Origin: Planctomycetota bacterium
GTDB lineage: Bacteria; Planctomycetota; Phycisphaerae; Phycisphaerales; UBA1924
NCBI GenBank assembly: GCA_018968885.1
Contig: JAGWZK010000001.1
Location: 124,001 to 188,000 of the forward strand
Direction: 5' to 3'
Length of the DNA: 64,000 bases
The notes beneath the pieces are model-generated. The model was not told the DNA's origin. It saw only the letters and a list, made by a program, of their open reading frames with translations, and searched no databases. Both the position numbers and the translations under genes were made by a program. Shown here one piece after another: positions 52,647-61,582 of this stretch (positions are counted from its first letter, which is position 1; each line of letters starts with the position of its first letter).

Positions 52647-53246
52647 ATGCTCTGTCTGATTCGATTGGTCTCACTCTTGGCATTGCCCCTTGTGATTGTT
52701 CTCAGCGGATGCGCATCGGGAAACGCTCGCTACGTTGAGACAGGAAATCAGGAGAATATTGTCAGTGTCGGCGAAGTGGATATTCAGGATATTCAGAAAG
52801 CCGCAGCAGGAATGCTGGATTCACTTCTTGAAACCGGCACGCTCAAACGGGCGGCTCGTACACCCGCACTTTTGGCCATCGACAAGGTGGTCAACGACAC
52901 CAGCTCGCAGTTTGATACTGGCGAGTTGCTGTATCGGATGCGTGAACAATTAGTGAACAGTGGTCAAGCGCAAGTAGTCACGGTTTGGGGCGCGAATGCT
53001 GAGGATGCCACAGCAAAGGACGCCGCAACAAGAGAAGCATTTTTGACAGGAACAACAGGTGGTGTCCAGAAGCCGGATTTCAGTTTGACCGGTAAAATTA
53101 CTCAGATCAAACGCCAAGCCGGACAGACGCGGCAGACCACCTACACCTTCCGGCTGACGCTGACAAGCATGACGTCGGGTTCAGAGGTGTGGACCAAGAA
53201 CGTGGATGTGACCAAGCAGGGCGTGCGCAACTCTGTGGGTTGGTGA
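52647..53246 (+). CDS. LpoB-family lipoprotein (penicillin-binding protein activator)
   Basis: 199 residues from the ATG at 52647 behind GAGGAG. Lipobox LSGC (about residue 22). VGEVDIQDIQKAAAGMLDSLLETGTL, LLAIDKVVNDTSSQFDTGELLYRMREQLVNSG and FSLTGKITQIKRQAGQTRQTTYTFRLTLT follow the LpoB/CsgG-like fold. In E. coli LpoB activates PBP1b from the outer membrane. Whether its target exists here is not seen. It is the last gene before a terminator. Confidence 0.82.
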   Translation: MLCLIRLVSLLALPLVIVLSGCASGNARYVETGNQENIVSVGEVDIQDIQKAAAGMLDSLLETGTLKRAARTPALLAIDKVVNDTSSQFDTGELLYRMREQLVNSGQAQVVTVWGANAEDATAKDAATREAFLTGTTGGVQKPDFSLTGKITQIKRQAGQTRQTTYTFRLTLTSMTSGSEVWTKNVDVTKQGVRNSVGW

Positions 53247-53328
53247 GTGGGCCAAGCAGAGTTATGTTGAATCAGCAACTCGCGCGGTCCAGCGGCCAAC
53301 ATCATCCACCATGTGGAGTGAAACGAAA

Positions 53329-53363
53329 AGCCCCGAGCATCACGCCCGGGGCTTCTTGTTTTC
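53329..53363 (+). terminator. Intrinsic terminator of the lipoprotein operon
   Basis: AGCCCCG (53329-53335) and CGGGGCT (53347-53353) with an 11-nt loop, then TCTTGTTTT. It is nearly identical in stem to the terminator after rtcB. Confidence 0.85.
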
Positions 53364-53375
53364 GCTTTCTCTGAT

Positions 53376-53428
53376 GCCCGTCCCGAGCCCGCAGCGGCGA
53401 GTCGAGGGGCCTAGTTCCTGATGCCTAC
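53376..53428. repeat. Degenerate GATGCC/AGTTCC repeat copy
   Basis: TCTGATGCCC and CCTAGTTCCTGATGCCTAC between convergent genes belong to the dispersed repeat family seen at 18703-18842. Confidence 0.5.
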
Positions 53429-54577
53429 TTACCGAGCAACCTTCTTCTTCCCCGTCGCGTTCATGAACGCGGGGAGGCCGTTGCCCTTCTCAAAGAGGTC
53501 GGCGAGCTTGAAGCCCTTGCGGCTCTTCCACGCCTTGCGGTGGTAGGCATCACTGGCCAACATCGGGAAGAGGGCGGAGATTTCACCGAAGACCATCTGC
53601 TCGTGCACGATGTCGACCTTGCCCCAGCTGCACGCCTCGCGGAGTGTGGAGCCGGAGAGTGCGCCGTCGCGGCTGTCGGCGACGGTCATCTGGATGGCGT
53701 ACTTGTGCATGCCGATGTCGCCGCGGGCCTTGCCGCCCTTGCGCTCGTTGAGGAGTTCGGCAGCGACGACGATGTCCTGGGCGAAATTCTTGGGAACGCC
53801 GCCACCGAGCATGAGGAGGCCAGTGTCCTTGCATGCGAGCTTGATGTCGGTGAGTTCGCGGAAATCCTTGCCGCTATCGATGGCGACCTGGCCGCGACCC
53901 TCTTCGATCGCCTCGGTCTGCTGCAGCACGATGCCAAAGCCGGCCGAGCAGTCGCTGAAGGCGGGGACGAAGATCGGGACGCGCTTCAAGTACGCGGTCT
54001 TGACCAGCGATTCGTTCTTGGCAAACTTGGGGGTGTTGGCCAGGTACGCGCCCATCGCCTCGATGAATTCGCGGCTGCTGTAGGCGCCGGGCTCAAAGGC
54101 GTTGAAGATCTCGTGCGTGCGGGCATCGCAATCTCGGAGATCATCCTCGTTGATGTAGGTGTCGTAGATGCGGTCGATCATCAGGTTGCGCAGGGTCATG
54201 TCATCGACCGGAGGCGCTTCGGGCGAACCGGGGGCGATGTAGTGCTTGAAGCCCAGGCCTTCGAAGAAATCCTGATCGACGATGTTGGCGCCGGTGGAGA
54301 CGATCGCATCCACCATGTTGTTCTCGAGGAGCGTGATGATCGCCTTCTTGAGGCCAGCAGAGATCAAGGAGCCAGCGAGCGTGAGGATCACCGCGCAGTC
54401 CTTGTCTTTGAGCATCATGCTGTAGATGTCGCTGGCCTGGGCCAATGTGCGGCTGCTGTACGCCATGTCGCGATAGCTGGTGATCACCGGACGGGCATCA
54501 AACGCGGTGATGTCGATGTGCTCGATGGGGCGGGAGAGAAGTTCTTTTTTCGTCCACTTGGGGGTGCCGTTTGCCAT
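53429..54577 (-). CDS. Deoxyhypusine synthase-like protein
   Basis: 382 residues from the ATG at 54577 (GGAGG 9-10 nt upstream). The open frame to 54784 is not family-like. AGSLISAGLKKAI, STGANIVDQDFFE, VPIFVPAFSDCSAGF, LMLGGGVPKNF and the active-site Lys in EACSWGKVD match the deoxyhypusine synthase fold. Bacteria lack eIF5A hypusine, and bacterial members are thought to make homospermidine-like polyamines or have unknown roles. The neighbours give no clue. Confidence 0.85.
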   Translation of the reverse strand: MANGTPKWTKKELLSRPIEHIDITAFDARPVITSYRDMAYSSRTLAQASDIYSMMLKDKDCAVILTLAGSLISAGLKKAIITLLENNMVDAIVSTGANIVDQDFFEGLGFKHYIAPGSPEAPPVDDMTLRNLMIDRIYDTYINEDDLRDCDARTHEIFNAFEPGAYSSREFIEAMGAYLANTPKFAKNESLVKTAYLKRVPIFVPAFSDCSAGFGIVLQQTEAIEEGRGQVAIDSGKDFRELTDIKLACKDTGLLMLGGGVPKNFAQDIVVAAELLNERKGGKARGDIGMHKYAIQMTVADSRDGALSGSTLREACSWGKVDIVHEQMVFGEISALFPMLASDAYHRKAWKSRKGFKLADLFEKGNGLPAFMNATGKKKVAR

Positions 54578-54820
54578 GGTCAAAAACCTCCGAATGCCGC
54601 GGCTGTGTGAACATCGCGGCAAGCATGGCCAAGCCCCCCTGGCCGAGTATGGATTTGCGGTGCCACGGGGGTGACGCGGCGTGGGAGAAGTATACGGGGG
54701 AGGGACGGCAAAGTTCACGGTTTTCGGCAGGCGTTTCATGCTTCGGCGGGGGCAGGGTTCCACCGTGTCACGTTCAGGAAACATGAAGAACCGGGCAGGA
54801 TCAAACTGCCGAGTTGCGGG

Positions 54821-54826
54821 TAGACT
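54821..54826 (+). promoter_or_regulatory. TAGACT -10 box before the lipoprotein gene
   Basis: GCGGGTAGACTAAAACTC precedes a GTG start with a 7-nt gap, the leaderless spacing seen with TACACT boxes elsewhere. The GTG lies in a GTGAGTACTCAC palindrome. Confidence 0.4.
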
Positions 54827-54833
54827 AAAACTC

Positions 54834-55838
54834 GTGAGTACTCACACCCGTCCACTTTCTCGTGTTGTCTCACTCGTGTGTACCGCTGCCGCGTTGGCGA
54901 CTGTTGCGGGGTGTGCCACGCCAAGGGCGGAACACGGTGCAACTGCGGGGGGATCGGCAGGCAATGCAGCGCCGTCAATGGCCGCCGCGACGATCCACGC
55001 TGCATCCCCCACCGGCGGCACAGTTTCCGCCGAGACCGCAACCATCTATCGCGCCACTCCGGTGGAGTACGACCAGTTCGAATTGCACCTGGCCACGCTG
55101 CACGCCCAGACCATGCACACTTTCGCCAGCGAAGATGGCTACCGAGCCGGGAGCGATGACTGGAAAGTGACACTGCGTTTCAATTTGCGAGATGAGCATG
55201 AAGATCGCTGGTCGCGCGTGGCCGGGCCCATGCGTATCACTTCGCTGATTGACGATGCCGGAAACGAGCATGCTTCTTACGTGAGCACCAAGGCCCACCA
55301 CTCCGGCAACAGTGTCAGTTTCTTGAAATCCACCCGTCGTGGCAGCACGTCGTGGCAATTGATGGAAATGACGGTGACGCCGCAGCAACTGCCGCGGCAG
55401 TTCCGCACGTTGCGGGGCGAGATCCCGATGGAAGTCGTCAGTGAATCCAAGATCTTCACGCTGCCTCTGACCGACTCTCGCGAAGAGGAACTGGTGCCGG
55501 GCGTCAAGGCCAATCTGCGCATTCTGCCTGGCGAAGGGAACAGTGCTGAGCGCTACCGCCGCGTGAATATGACCATCGAAGTCGCGGACAAGAAACTTCC
55601 GTTTGTGCGATCGGTGATGTATACCGGCCCAGATGGACGCAGCCGCGACGTCGGCGGCATGAACTTTGAAGATGGCGCGGATGGCATCCGCCGCAGCACG
55701 TTTAACCTCAGTGCAGACTTTGAGAAAGGAGCAGGCACTCCGGTCATCAAGATTGATCTGGTGCTCGCGGTCACGCCCTTGACGATCCCATTTGAGTTTC
55801 GCGGCATTCCGGTGGGAGCGATGGGTACGTCTCGATAA
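54834..55838 (+). CDS. Lipoprotein, unknown
   Basis: 334 residues from the GTG at 54834; the ATG at 54783 gives a longer, less typical N-terminus. Signal STHTRPLSRVVSLVCTAAALATVAGC ends in the lipobox AGC (shown as VAGC). A Gly/Ala/Thr-rich spacer (about 30-70) precedes a mostly beta-strand body with WKVTLRFNLRDE, RMRIT-like strands (MRITSLIDDAGN), VSESKIFTLPLTDSRE and a closing PFEFRGIPVG. No recognised domain. It diverges from the deoxyhypusine synthase-like gene. Confidence 0.65.
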   Translation: MSTHTRPLSRVVSLVCTAAALATVAGCATPRAEHGATAGGSAGNAAPSMAAATIHAASPTGGTVSAETATIYRATPVEYDQFELHLATLHAQTMHTFASEDGYRAGSDDWKVTLRFNLRDEHEDRWSRVAGPMRITSLIDDAGNEHASYVSTKAHHSGNSVSFLKSTRRGSTSWQLMEMTVTPQQLPRQFRTLRGEIPMEVVSESKIFTLPLTDSREEELVPGVKANLRILPGEGNSAERYRRVNMTIEVADKKLPFVRSVMYTGPDGRSRDVGGMNFEDGADGIRRSTFNLSADFEKGAGTPVIKIDLVLAVTPLTIPFEFRGIPVGAMGTSR

Positions 55839-55917
55839 TTCAAGTATTGTTGAAGAAAACACCCTCTTCATGTGTATAAATCGCGTGACGAGAAAAAGTT
55901 CGTGGCATCCTATTGCC

Positions 55918-56076
55918 ATGGCTTCATCACACGCCATAGCATCTTCTGTCATGCCGACCGCTTCGGTCCATGTGAAATGCTATCTCTGTGCCGCAAAACG
56001 CGGCCATAAATATGCCATGGGCTGCCATTGTTGTCAAAAACATGCCCGCATGTGCTGCCGAATGTGCTGTTGCTGA
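55918..56076 (+). CDS. Tiny cysteine-rich protein (possible metal binder)
   Basis: 52 residues from the ATG at 55918; longer starts at 55870 and 55792 are open. The last 33 residues hold ten Cys (KCYLC, GCHCC, MCC, MCCC) and three His. Ala/Ser/Met residues precede them. TATAAA near 55876 could be its -10. The density of Cys resembles metallothioneins, but the order is not one I recognise. It lies alone between two plus-strand genes. No ribosome site is clear, so it may be a spurious frame, although chance rarely gives so many Cys. Confidence 0.4.
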   Translation: MASSHAIASSVMPTASVHVKCYLCAAKRGHKYAMGCHCCQKHARMCCRMCCC

Positions 56077-56221
56077 ATTGATCATTTGACCTTCGAACAG
56101 CAGCTGGCCCCAAACGGGATTCGCTCCGTAACGCGAGATTGGTTCACAACTCATTCACCGCCTCTTGGTTTCGCACGTCACGTGGTTCCCAAGGGAAGTT
56201 CCCCGAGTTCATCTCATGCTT

Positions 56222-56301
56222 CTTGCCACTCCGTCTCTTGCCTCTTCGTCACTTGCCTCTTCGTCACTTGCCTCTTCGTCACTTGCCAGTTCGTCTCTGG
56301 C
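56222..56301 (+). repeat. 15-bp tandem repeat CTTGCCTCTTCGTCA
   Basis: Five units with a 15-bp period starting at 56222, 56237, 56252, 56267 and 56282; the middle ones are exact. In one frame it would read SLASS repeats, but that frame is upstream of the cysteine synthase start and has no other support. Confidence 0.85.
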
Positions 56302-56410
56302 CTTTGATCCGCGTCACTTTTCCGCCCGCTCGGCATCTGCTCGATTGGAGGATGCCGCAAGTTTCATTGCTCCGCCGCATCGCACGTCTACAGCAGGAGC
56401 TGGTTTCACG

Positions 56411-57397
56411 ATGAAAACCGACCACACGACTCGCGTCTACGACTCGATTCTCGATGCGCTTCCAAATGAAAGCAACCCCAGTCCTCTGGTTCGATTGCAG
56501 AGGTTGAGCCCAAGTCCGACGTTTCCGCTCTGGGCCAAGCTGGAGTGGCTGAATCCCTTCGGGAGCGTGAAGGATCGCGCCGCGGCAGAACTCATCGCCG
56601 ATCTGGAAAGACAAGGCAAACTCGGTGCAGATCAGCCCAATCGAGGAATCGTCGAACCAACCAGTGGCAACACAGGGCTGAGTCTTGCCGCGATCGCCGC
56701 GGTAAAGGGATACTCGATGCGCGCCATCGTGCCGCAGAAGGTGCCCGATGAGAAGAAGGCCTTGTTGCGCCTCGCAGGTGCCGAGGTCGATGTCGTCACC
56801 GATGCCCTCTGCCCGTTGCCAGGAACCGAGGATGGCAGTATCGGCCTGGCACGCAGCTACTCCCGCGCCCAGCCCGATCGCTACGCGATGCCAAACCAAT
56901 ACGAGAATCCAGCCAATGTCCGCGCCCATGAACGCACGACCGGGCCCGAAATCTGGAAGCAGACCGGTGGCAAGGTCACGCACGTCTTCACTTCGCTGGG
57001 AACAGCGGGAACCGTGACAGGATTGGCCAGGTTCCTCAAAGCCCAGAATCCAAACATCAAGATCATCACCGTGCAGCCCACCGAGGGACACGATGTGCCC
57101 GGTTTACGCAATCTCTCACAGATCGGTGTCAGCAAGCTCTACGATCCGGCACTGATCGATGAGATCCTCGAGATCCCCTACGAGTTGGCTTATCAGCGTG
57201 CGGCAGAGCTCTTCCGCCGCGAGGGGCTGCGGGCCGGCCCATCCAGCGGATTGATCTTCGAAGGCGCGCGCCGCGTGGCAGAGCGTGAGCAGGTGGGCTT
57301 TGGCGTGATGATCTTCTGCGATGACGTCTTCAAATACATGAGCACAATGGTCAAGCACCTTCCCGAACTGGCCACGGATGAAGGAGGTGCCTCGTGA
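56411..57397 (+). CDS. Cysteine synthase family (O-acetylserine sulfhydrylase, CysM/CysK-like)
   Basis: 328 residues from the ATG at 56411 (GGAG site). The PLP lysine is in NPFGSVKDRAA, the substrate loop is PTSGNTGLSL, the phosphate cup is TSLGTAGTVTGLARFL and GPSSGLIFEGA is near the end. These fit fold-type II PLP enzymes that make cysteine from O-acetylserine and sulfide or thiosulfate. A rhodanese follows 200 nt later, consistent with sulfur assimilation. A 26-residue ORF overlaps its stop. Confidence 0.92.
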   Translation: MKTDHTTRVYDSILDALPNESNPSPLVRLQRLSPSPTFPLWAKLEWLNPFGSVKDRAAAELIADLERQGKLGADQPNRGIVEPTSGNTGLSLAAIAAVKGYSMRAIVPQKVPDEKKALLRLAGAEVDVVTDALCPLPGTEDGSIGLARSYSRAQPDRYAMPNQYENPANVRAHERTTGPEIWKQTGGKVTHVFTSLGTAGTVTGLARFLKAQNPNIKIITVQPTEGHDVPGLRNLSQIGVSKLYDPALIDEILEIPYELAYQRAAELFRREGLRAGPSSGLIFEGARRVAEREQVGFGVMIFCDDVFKYMSTMVKHLPELATDEGGAS

Positions 57398-57477
57398 TGG
57401 CGTTCATCCTGCTCGCACCCATCGTGTTGTGGACACGGTCGCGGCGTAGCGCGAAATCCGATTCCAATCGATGTTGA
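57397..57477 (+). CDS. 26-residue membrane peptide coupled to the cysteine synthase gene
   Basis: The ATG at 57397 shares its A with the upstream TGA, and an ideal AAGGAGGTG lies 8 nt before it inside the upstream gene. MAFILLAPIVLWTRSRRS begins a short hydrophobic helix with a basic tail, ending NRC. The strong site and overlap argue for real translation. No function is known. Confidence 0.45.
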   Translation: MAFILLAPIVLWTRSRRSAKSDSNRC

Positions 57478-57597
57478 TCGTGTGCAAGAGAACTCGCCGG
57501 TGGTACGGCAACCCAATAGAACAGGACATCTCCGGGTATTCACGTTTGGTTCACGCTCTTGGCAATGCACATACAAAGCATCGAAAGGAAAGCACAC

Positions 57598-58464
57598 ATG
57601 AGCTCTACTGCTTCACAGGCTCTGGTTTCGGTCGATTGGCTCAAAGACAATCTCAAGAATCCCGGTTTGAAGATCATCGAGGTGGATGTTGATCCCAAGC
57701 AATACGGCGCAGGGCATATTCCGGGCGCGATCGGCCTGGACTGGGCCGAAGATCTGCAAGACCCCGTCCGCCGCGATGTGCCCTGCAAGCAGCAGCTGGA
57801 ATCACTCCTTGGCTCGCGCGGCGTATCCGAGCGCGACACCATCATTCTGTATGGCGACAGCAGCAACTGGTTCGCGGCATACGCCTTCTGGGTATTGAAG
57901 TACTACGGACATCAGGATGTGCACCTCTTGAATGGCGGCCGCGCCAAGTGGCTGGCTGATGACTCACTTCCGTTCACCAATGACGTGCCGACCTACGCCG
58001 CGACCACCTATCGCGCACAGGAGCCAGATGAATCGCTTCGTGCTCGCGTGATCGAAGTGCTGGATGTCAGCCGCACATTGAGTGCCGGTGGCCAGCGTCG
58101 CTTCAACCTTGTCGATGTCCGCAGCCCTGATGAATTCTCCGGCAAGGTGATCGCCCCGCCTGGAATGAATGAGACGGCGCAGCGCGCAGGGCACATTCCC
58201 GGTGCGACCAGCATCCCATGGGGCACAGCCGTCAACACCGACGGCACGTTCAAGTCACCCGAGGAACTTCGCAGCATTTATTTTGAGGCCAAGGGGCTCA
58301 GCCCTGCCGCCGACAGCGTCGCGTATTGCCGCATCGGCGAGCGTTCCAGTCACACCTGGTTTGTGCTCAAGTACCTGCTGGGTGTGAAGAACGTCAAGAA
58401 CTACGACGGCAGTTGGACCGAGTACGGCAACCTGATCGGTGTGCCCATCGCCAAGACCGTCTGA
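57598..58464 (+). CDS. Sulfurtransferase with two rhodanese domains
   Basis: 288 residues from the ATG at 57598 (GAAAGGAAAG before it). The inactive N-terminal domain has IILYGDSSNWFAAYAFW, and the active C-terminal domain has FNLVDVRSPDEFSG and the catalytic Cys in VAYCRIGERSSHTW. CRIGERSSH fits thiosulfate or mercaptopyruvate sulfurtransferases. It moves sulfane sulfur in the cytoplasm. The neighbour is a cysteine synthase. Confidence 0.92.
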   Translation: MSSTASQALVSVDWLKDNLKNPGLKIIEVDVDPKQYGAGHIPGAIGLDWAEDLQDPVRRDVPCKQQLESLLGSRGVSERDTIILYGDSSNWFAAYAFWVLKYYGHQDVHLLNGGRAKWLADDSLPFTNDVPTYAATTYRAQEPDESLRARVIEVLDVSRTLSAGGQRRFNLVDVRSPDEFSGKVIAPPGMNETAQRAGHIPGATSIPWGTAVNTDGTFKSPEELRSIYFEAKGLSPAADSVAYCRIGERSSHTWFVLKYLLGVKNVKNYDGSWTEYGNLIGVPIAKTV

Positions 58465-58521
58465 CCGATTGAGAGAGAGACCCCGCTGGAGAGAGCTTGG
58501 GAGAGCTGCGGGAGAGAGAGT

Positions 58522-58571
58522 GGCCGGGCGCGGCTGGCAGATCCTTGCCAGATGCCCCGGCCGCTTTATTG
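58522..58571 (+). terminator. Bulky hairpin terminator after the rhodanese
   Basis: An outer GGCCGGG/CCCGGCC stem encloses CTGGCA/TGCCAG, followed by GCTTTATT. GAGAGA-rich sequence (58466-58520) precedes it. Confidence 0.65.
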
Positions 58572-58656
58572 CGCCCCATCTGAGTCTCTTCGTGACGATC
58601 GGCACCGCGACCCCTTGAACTCTGTGGTACCTTCCCGGTTCACAGAGGATTTCCGC

Positions 58657-60456
58657 ATGAGCGATTCGTCACCCGTCCAGCCAGATTCACGCCGCACCAA
58701 GGGCATTCTGGATTTCATCGAACGCGTCGGCAACGCTTTGCCGGAGCCAGCCCTGATTTTCGCCATTCTCGCGGCGGTCGTCATCTGCCTCTCCGCCATC
58801 GGCAGCAAACTCGGTTGGCAGGTGCAGCCTGTGCAACCGCGTGTCGTCATGGTGGATGGCACAAGCCCCAGCGGCGAAGCCATCAAAGTCCCCAAGTTGA
58901 AGGCCGATGGCAGGCCCGAGGTCGAGCTCGTCAAGATCGGCGAGCCAGTGAAGCCCAAGAGTCTCCTGACCAGTGAAGGCGTCTATTGGATGTTCTCATC
59001 CATGCTCCGCAACTTCACCACGTTGCCAGCGATGGGGCTGATTTTCGTCGCCATGCTCGGCATCGGCCTGGCGGAGAAATTTGGATTCTTCAGTGCCCTC
59101 ATGCGCGGACTGGCCGTCGCCACTCCTCGAAAACTCTTGACGCCTGTGATCGTGCTCATCGGTGCCAATTCATCCGTCGCCAGTGATGCCGGATACATCA
59201 TCCTGCCGCCATTGGCTGCGGCGTTGTACATGGCGGTCGGTCGTCCTCCCATTGTCGGTGTCGCCGCGGCATTCGCGGGCGTTTCCGGCGGCTTCGGTGG
59301 CGGGTTCTTTCCCACAGGAGGCGATGGTGTGCTCGCAGGTTTTGCCCAGGATGCCGCTCGAGTGATCGATCCCACTTACAACGTGAACATCGTTCACAAC
59401 CTCTTCTTCAAGTCTGGTTCGGCAATCATCATCATGCTCGCCGGGTGGTTTGTGACGGACAAAATTGTCGAGCCACGCCTGATCCGTTCCGGCCTCACCG
59501 GTGCCATCGATGGCCCGCAAGTGGGTGACATGGCCCTGAAATCTGAAGAAAAGCGCGCATTGAGTTGGTCGCTGGTGACGATGGTGGGCATCCTCGGCGT
59601 CTTTGCCGCGATGATCTTCATTCCTGGTGCGCCCCTGCATGGGGATGGACAGCCGACACTGCCGGATGGCCGGGTGATTGTGCATCATGCGGTCACGATT
59701 GCGGAGAAGGACGCCGCCACAACCGCGCCCGCTCACGACGTCTTGACGCGCGATCCATTCCTAGTCGCTGAAACAACGGTCAAGGGCCGCTTGCCCGAGC
59801 AACCCGCACCCCGCTGGTCTCACGCCATCGTCCCCATCATCTTCTTTGCATTCCTCATTCCCGGCATGGTCTATGGACGGCTCACAGGTGTCATGAAGTC
59901 CCAGAAGGATTTCATCGATGGCATCTTTCACGGCATTCGCTCGCTCACTCCGGTGTTGGCCATCGCCTTCTTCATGGGACAGTTCGTCAACTACTTTGCC
60001 TACACCAAGCTCGACCGCATGCTTGCATATTCCGGCGGCTCACTCCTCGTCACTGCCGATCTGCCTGTGCCCCTGCTCATCGTTCTCTTTGTTCTCATGG
60101 TGGTGCTGGGAGACTTTGCCATCAGCGGCATGCTCAGCAAGTTCGGCGTCCTCGCCCCCATCTTCATCCCCATGTTCATGATGGTGGGTAAGAGCCCCGA
60201 ACTAACCACCGCCGCGTACCGCATCGGCGACAGTGTGGTCAACATCATCACGCCCATGAACAGCTACTTGCTCATCATCCTGGTGGTGCTGCAGAAGTAC
60301 CGCAAAGAGGCAGGTTTGGGCACCCTGATCTCGCTGATGCTGCCGTACTCGATCGTCTTCTTTGTTGTCTGGACCGGGTTCTTGTTGATCTGGTATCAGT
60401 TAGGGTATTCCCTGGGTCCGGGCTCTCCGGTGAACTATGTTCCCAGCCATCCCTAA
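58657..60456 (+). CDS. AbgT-family transporter
   Basis: 599 residues from the ATG at 58657 (AGAGGAT site; TGTGGTACCTT box upstream). About 12 membrane helices with family motifs: LPEPALIFAILAAVV, GANSSVASDAGYIILPPLAAALY, and AFFMGQFVNYFAYTKLDRMLA. A periplasmic loop of about 75 residues (near 335-410) is longer than in YdaH/MtrF. AbgT proteins move p-aminobenzoyl-glutamate or export sulfonamides. The substrate here is unknown. Confidence 0.9.
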   Translation: MSDSSPVQPDSRRTKGILDFIERVGNALPEPALIFAILAAVVICLSAIGSKLGWQVQPVQPRVVMVDGTSPSGEAIKVPKLKADGRPEVELVKIGEPVKPKSLLTSEGVYWMFSSMLRNFTTLPAMGLIFVAMLGIGLAEKFGFFSALMRGLAVATPRKLLTPVIVLIGANSSVASDAGYIILPPLAAALYMAVGRPPIVGVAAAFAGVSGGFGGGFFPTGGDGVLAGFAQDAARVIDPTYNVNIVHNLFFKSGSAIIIMLAGWFVTDKIVEPRLIRSGLTGAIDGPQVGDMALKSEEKRALSWSLVTMVGILGVFAAMIFIPGAPLHGDGQPTLPDGRVIVHHAVTIAEKDAATTAPAHDVLTRDPFLVAETTVKGRLPEQPAPRWSHAIVPIIFFAFLIPGMVYGRLTGVMKSQKDFIDGIFHGIRSLTPVLAIAFFMGQFVNYFAYTKLDRMLAYSGGSLLVTADLPVPLLIVLFVLMVVLGDFAISGMLSKFGVLAPIFIPMFMMVGKSPELTTAAYRIGDSVVNIITPMNSYLLIILVVLQKYRKEAGLGTLISLMLPYSIVFFVVWTGFLLIWYQLGYSLGPGSPVNYVPSHP

Positions 60457-60583
60457 CCCATCATCTATATACATTTCCGCAACATGCCGTAACCACAATA
60501 GTTGTTTACACATCTAAATGCTGCCGCTTGTGTGGTTCGGGGCTTGGCTCCCATCACCCAGCCGCGAAGATCAGGAGGCCAGC

Positions 60584-61561
60584 ATGAGACCGACAACTAC
60601 CGGATCAGCCGTGCCGATCAGCGGCATTCACCACATCACAGCCATCGCCAGCGACCCGCAGAAGAACATCGATTTCTATGTGGGAATCCTCTGCCTGCGC
60701 ATGGTGAAGAAAACCGTCAACTTTGATGATCCGGGAACGTACCACTTCTACTTTGGTGACGCCGCGGGATCACCGGGAACGATCCTGACGTTCTTCCCCT
60801 GGCCTGGCGCCAAGCGTGGCACGCAGGGATCGGGGAGCGTGATCGCGACTGCATTCGCTGTGCCCGTGGGCAGCATTGATCACTGGGCTTCGCGGCTCAG
60901 CGATTTGAAGGTTGCCATCAGAGGCCGAGGCACGCGCTTTGGCAATAAGTTCATCGCCTTTGAAGATCATGATGGCATGGGCCTGGAAGTGATCGAAACG
61001 CCCGGAGTGGAAGCGCTGCCAGCGTGGGGGCTTGATCCATCCGTGGCAATTCGCGGCTTTCATTCCGCCACATTGAGCGTGCGTTCCTGCGAAGCCACCA
61101 GCCGAATGCTGCGCGAGGGACTGGGCATGGTCGAGCAAGGATCAGAGAATGGCCGCCAGCGCTTTGTGACGGTCGATCAGGCCGGAGCGATTGGTCGCGT
61201 GATTGACTTACTGACTGAGCCGGATCGCGCACCCAGCCGACTTGGCGCCGGCGTGGTACACCACATCGCGGTGCGTGCCAGTGATGATGCTCATGAATTG
61301 GCGCTGCAACGCGTTCTTGCCGACACCGGCTATGGCGTGACCGAAGTACGTGAGCGTTTTTACTTCCGCAGCGTGTATTACCGTGAGCGCGGAGGTGTCC
61401 TCTTTGAGATCGCCACCGATGCACCTGGCTTTGCTATTGATGAGGCAGCGGATGCACTGGGTACAAACCTCAAACTGCCGCCTCAGTATGAGGGTGCCCG
61501 ATCGCGGCTGGAGGCGCATCTTCCTCCTGTCACTATTCCGTCAGTTCGCCGGACATCCTGA
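60584..61561 (+). CDS. Ring-cleaving dioxygenase, MhqO/LinE type (glyoxalase fold)
   Basis: 325 residues from the ATG at 60584 (AGGAGG site). Four beta-alpha-beta modules contain metal His in GIHHITAIASD and VVHHIAVRASD, and Glu in GGVLFEIATD. FYFRSVYYRERGGVLFEIATDAPGF is the family signature. It fits hydroquinone or catechol cleavage. The esterase that follows 21 nt later resembles MhqD, so the pair mirrors the Bacillus quinone-resistance gene pair. Confidence 0.9.
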   Translation: MRPTTTGSAVPISGIHHITAIASDPQKNIDFYVGILCLRMVKKTVNFDDPGTYHFYFGDAAGSPGTILTFFPWPGAKRGTQGSGSVIATAFAVPVGSIDHWASRLSDLKVAIRGRGTRFGNKFIAFEDHDGMGLEVIETPGVEALPAWGLDPSVAIRGFHSATLSVRSCEATSRMLREGLGMVEQGSENGRQRFVTVDQAGAIGRVIDLLTEPDRAPSRLGAGVVHHIAVRASDDAHELALQRVLADTGYGVTEVRERFYFRSVYYRERGGVLFEIATDAPGFAIDEAADALGTNLKLPPQYEGARSRLEAHLPPVTIPSVRRTS

Positions 61562-61582
61562 ACAGACTCGGTGAGGTGAACC

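Noticed and set aside
56165..56410. SLASS-repeat N-terminus of the cysteine synthase
   Set aside because: The PLP domain begins at the ATG at 56411 with its own ribosome site; the repeat frame is not enzyme-like.
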